Shown piece by piece: positions 61,631-64,000 of a DNA stretch of 64,000 nucleotides. The DNA comes from CAWCDJ01 sp963836015. Its GTDB lineage: Bacteria; Acidobacteriota; Terriglobia; Bryobacterales; Bryobacteraceae. The number at the start of each line of letters is the position of its first letter. Positions within the stretch are counted from its first letter, which is position 1. The notes beneath the pieces are model-generated. The model did no database searches and was not told the DNA's origin. It worked only from the letters and a program-made list of their open reading frames with translations. Location of the stretch: NCBI GenBank assembly GCA_963836015.1, contig CAWIIF010000011.1, forward strand, positions 62,001-126,000, in the 5' to 3' direction. The position numbers and the translations under genes were made by a program.

Positions 61631-62283
61631 CCGTCCCACCCCTCGCCGCCCCGCAGGGGAACGAAGCGGCACAGCGTCGCGACACGGTAATCGATCCTGC
61701 CGTCGCGCCTCTCGACCACCCGCAACTCCTGGTCCTCGCGGTCGCCCACGGGGATGACCAGGCGCCCGGGATCGTCCAGTTGCTCGAGCAGAGCCATGGG
61801 GATGTCGGGAGCTCCGGCAGCCACCGAAATCGCGCTGTAAGGAGCCGACTCCGGCCAGCCGAGCGAGCCGTCGCCGAGCACCACCCGCACGTTCGAATCG
61901 AGGCCCGTGCGGCGCAGGTTCTCCTGCGCGAGGCTCGCCAGCCCCGGAATGATCTCGACCGAAATCACGCGGGCCGCCAGCGCGCCCAGCACCGCTGCCG
62001 CATATCCGCAGCCGGTTCCCACCTCGAGCACGGTTTCACCGCCGGTCAGCTCCAGCACTTCGGCCATGAGGGCTGTCATGTACGGCTGCGAAATAGTCTG
62101 GCCCCAACCGATGTGGATCGGTTCGTCGCGATACGCCACGATGCGCGATTCGACGGGCACGAACTCTTCACGGGGGATCTGCAGCATAGCGCCGAGTACG
62201 CGGCGATCGCGGATGCCGCGGCGCCGCAACTGCGACTCCACCATGTAACGCCGTTCGGCGGCCCAATCGGGTATCAAAGACAC
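61627..62283 (-). CDS. pcm: Protein-L-isoaspartate O-methyltransferase
   Basis: A 218-residue repair enzyme that methylates isoaspartyl residues. Motifs: GQTISQPYMTALMAE, SAM loop VLEVGTGCGYAAAVLGALA, and ISVAAGAPDIPMALLEQL. I chose GTG 62283 (VSLIPDWAAERRYMVESQ) since homologues extend about that far; ATG 62244 would be shorter. The longer open frame to 62619 is a shadow of the divergent dehydrogenase gene. It is divergent from that gene by 19 bp. Confidence 0.88.
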   Translation of the reverse strand: MSLIPDWAAERRYMVESQLRRRGIRDRRVLGAMLQIPREEFVPVESRIVAYRDEPIHIGWGQTISQPYMTALMAEVLELTGGETVLEVGTGCGYAAAVLGALAARVISVEIIPGLASLAQENLRRTGLDSNVRVVLGDGSLGWPESAPYSAISVAAGAPDIPMALLEQLDDPGRLVIPVGDREDQELRVVERRDGRIDYRVATLCRFVPLRGGEGWDG

Positions 62284-62291
62284 CCCCAACT

Positions 62292-62300
62292 CTATAATAG
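62292..62300. promoter_or_regulatory. Symmetrical -10 element between divergent pcm and isocitrate dehydrogenase genes
   Basis: CTATAATAG is a palindrome that reads TATAAT on the plus strand (62293-62298) and TATTAT on the minus strand (62299-62294). Start sites would fall at or next to the start codons ATG 62303/62306 and GTG 62283, implying leaderless messages on both sides. No good -35 was seen. Confidence 0.5.
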
Positions 62301-62302
62301 CT

Positions 62303-63313
62303 ATGATGGCCCACCTGATCACGCTGATCCCCGGAGATGGAATCGGACCCGAGGTCGCCGACGCGACCGTGCGCGCGCTGGAAGCGACCGGCGTAGCGAT
62401 CGAATGGGAGCGCGTCGAAGCCGGAGCCCGCGCGCTCGCCGAGTACGGGCAGCTCATTCCCGACGAAGTGTTCGCGTCGCTCGAAATAACCCGCACGGGG
62501 CTGAAAGGTCCGACCGCCACTCCGATCGGCGGAGGGCACCAGAGCATCAACGTCGCGCTCCGCAAGAAGCTGGGATTGTACGTAAACTTCCGGCCGGTGC
62601 GCATGCTGCCCGGCCTCAAGACGCGGTATCACGACCTGCCGCTCGATATGGCGATCTTCCGCGAGAACACCGAAGATCTGTACTCCGGCCTGGAGCACGA
62701 AGTGATTCCCGGCGTGGTCGAGAGCCTCAAGATCATCACTGAAAACGCCTCCATGCGGATCGCGCGGGCCGCCTTCGAATACGCGCGCCGCGAAGGGCGC
62801 TCGAAGGTCTCCGCCATCCACAAGGCGAACATCATGAAGTTGAGCGACGGCCTGTTTCTGAAGTGCTGCCGCGAAACGGCTTCGCACTTTCCGGAGATCC
62901 AGTACAACGAGCTGATCGTGGACAACGCCTGCATGCAGCTGGTGATGCGCCCGGAGACGTTCGATCTGCTGGTGATGCCGAATCTCTACGGCGACATTAT
63001 CTCGGATCTGGCGGCCGGGCTGGTGGGCGGGCTGGGGATCGTGCCGGGAGCGAATCTGGGCGACAACTACGCGATCTTCGAAGCCGTCCACGGAACGGCG
63101 CCTGACATCGCCGGCAAGGGCCTGGCGAATCCGACCGCGTTGATGCAATCGGCCGTGTTAATGCTGGCGCACCTCGGGGAGCGCGACGCCTCGTCACGGC
63201 TGCACAACGCGATCTACCAGGTCTACGCCGAAGGCGCGCACCTCACGGGCGATGTCGGCGGAAAGGCGTCGACGGCGGAGTTCACGGAAGCGGTGATCTC
63301 GCATTTGGGCTGA
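62303..63313 (+). CDS. Isocitrate dehydrogenase, NAD-dependent type
   Basis: A 336-residue beta-decarboxylating dehydrogenase. ITLIPGDGIGPEV opens the protein; LKGPTATPIGGGHQSINVAL, NFRPVRMLPGL and IFRENTEDLYSGLEHEV are signatures shared with NAD-isocitrate dehydrogenases (IDH3-like), rather than 3-isopropylmalate dehydrogenase. NLYGDIISDLAAGLVGG and HGTAPDIAGKG give the metal and NAD sites. It makes 2-oxoglutarate, the likely substrate of KorAB. The second ATG (62306) is also possible. Confidence 0.85.
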   Translation: MMAHLITLIPGDGIGPEVADATVRALEATGVAIEWERVEAGARALAEYGQLIPDEVFASLEITRTGLKGPTATPIGGGHQSINVALRKKLGLYVNFRPVRMLPGLKTRYHDLPLDMAIFRENTEDLYSGLEHEVIPGVVESLKIITENASMRIARAAFEYARREGRSKVSAIHKANIMKLSDGLFLKCCRETASHFPEIQYNELIVDNACMQLVMRPETFDLLVMPNLYGDIISDLAAGLVGGLGIVPGANLGDNYAIFEAVHGTAPDIAGKGLANPTALMQSAVLMLAHLGERDASSRLHNAIYQVYAEGAHLTGDVGGKASTAEFTEAVISHLG

Positions 63314-63321
63314 TGGGCCCG

Positions 63322-64000
63322 TTACTTCCCTCGCGTCAGTCCCAGCGCGCGGATGCGCTTATGCAGGTTCGTGCGCTCCATCCCCAGCGCCCGGGCGGCG
63401 CCGGAAACGTTCCAGTTGGATTCTTCGAGCGCGCGCATGATGTGCTCCCGCTCGGCGGATTCGCGCGCCTCCTGGATGGTGGATTTCGGGCCCGCGTCGC
63501 GCTGCACCCGCACCTCCACCGGGATCGAGTCCCGCGTGATGCGCTCACCCTGGGTCAGGATGGCCATGCGCTCCACCACGTTCCGCAGCTCGCGCGCATT
63601 GCCCGGCCACGGATAGGTCTCGAGCAACGCGAATACCGATTCCTCAAGCACCTTCCGTTTGAAGTTGTTTCGCGTGCAGAATTCCTCGAGGAAATATTCG
63701 GCCAGCAGGCGGATGTCGTGCGGCCGCTCGCGCAGCGCGGGCACGCGGACCGGCACCACGCTCAACCGGTAGTACAGGTCTTCGCGGAATTTCTCCTGCA
63801 GCACCATGCCGCTCAAATCGCGGTTGGTGGCCGAGATCACCCGCACATTCACGCGGATGATCTGCTCGCCGCCCACGCGGTGAAACTCGCCTTCCTGCAG
63901 CACCCGCAGAAGCTTGGCTTGCGAGGCTCCGTGCAGGTCGCCCACTTCGTCCAGAAAAATCGTTCCGGTGTCGGCCAGCTCGAACTTGCCGCGCCGCGAG
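63322..64000 (-). CDS. Sigma-54-dependent regulator of NtrC type, C-terminal part
   Basis: Runs off the right edge, so the receiver and the start are not seen. Visible are the Walker B region GTIFLDEVGDL, RVLQEGEFHRVGG, sensor-type FREDLYYRLSVVPVRVPALR, YPWPGNARELRNVVERM, and a C-terminal Fis-type helix-turn-helix (NWNVSGAARALGMERTNLHKR). These are the AAA+ and DNA-binding parts of an activator of sigma-54 RNA polymerase. Which genes it controls is unknown. It converges with the isocitrate dehydrogenase gene, with an 8-bp gap. Confidence 0.9.
   Translation of the reverse strand, partial: SRRGKFELADTGTIFLDEVGDLHGASQAKLLRVLQEGEFHRVGGEQIIRVNVRVISATNRDLSGMVLQEKFREDLYYRLSVVPVRVPALRERPHDIRLLAEYFLEEFCTRNNFKRKVLEESVFALLETYPWPGNARELRNVVERMAILTQGERITRDSIPVEVRVQRDAGPKSTIQEARESAEREHIMRALEESNWNVSGAARALGMERTNLHKRIRALGLTRGK

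Overview
The window is a GC-rich, densely packed bacterial chromosome segment. Gene content suggests an Acidobacteriota member, probably Solibacter/Bryobacterales-like. The pointers are a large Oar-type TonB-dependent receptor with an N-terminal carboxypeptidase-regulatory-like domain, exported Gfo/Idh, sialidase-like and PPC-domain proteins, a YfhO-type membrane protein, a KorAB 2-oxoacid:ferredoxin oxidoreductase and a dnaK-dnaJ-hspR cluster. No rRNA, tRNA, CRISPR array or insertion sequence was seen, so the taxonomy is inference.

Layout. 1-943: the end of a BamA-like gene and the periplasmic chaperone gene skp. 986-7625 (minus): ECF sigma factor, FecR-type anti-sigma protein and two ABC ATPase/permease pairs, apparently one operon. 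7706-12802 (minus): korB, korA and speA, with a structured 3' region and an intrinsic terminator after korB. 13087-18851 (plus): nitrogen/ion locus with an OmpL-like porin, a PII protein, two very small membrane proteins, an ammonium transporter, a TPR membrane protein, another tiny membrane protein and a cation/proton antiporter. 18858-21856: small RHH-like protein, E1 alpha and beta of a 2-oxoacid dehydrogenase, and an exported protein recalling the ceramidase N-terminal domain. 21978-27836: TonB-type receptor, YflT-like protein, GNAT acetyltransferase and BNR sialidase-like protein. 28062-32788 (minus): Gfo/Idh oxidoreductase, YfhO-like protein, FabI and an EgtD-like methyltransferase. 32811-41956 (plus): recG, rsmD, dnaK, dnaJ, hspR, CPBP protease and an ABC-F ATPase. 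41972-48537: small zinc-ribbon proteins, DUF3467, a DUF4038-type glycoside hydrolase, zinc alcohol dehydrogenase, SRPBCC, PfpI and glycine-zipper proteins. 48617-52030 (minus): MocR regulator, pdxS, pdxT and a low-molecular-weight phosphatase (PLP synthesis). 52053-54455: divergent TPR/PPC protein and an exported triple-RidA protein. 54530-59521 (minus): apt, ispE, prs, rplY, pth, rpsF, rpsR and rplI. 59549-64000: aroB, menG/ubiE, a small protein, pcm, NAD-type isocitrate dehydrogenase and the C-terminal part of an NtrC-type regulator.

Gene spacing is very tight. At least thirteen neighbouring genes share stop/start bases (ATGA, GTGA or TGATG), which implies widespread translational coupling. 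Three divergent gene pairs are separated by only 19-27 bp. Most of the content is housekeeping. The least explained parts are the small membrane proteins between PII and Amt, the exported triple RidA protein without the catalytic arginine, the sigma/FecR/ABC operon and several structured intergenic sequences.
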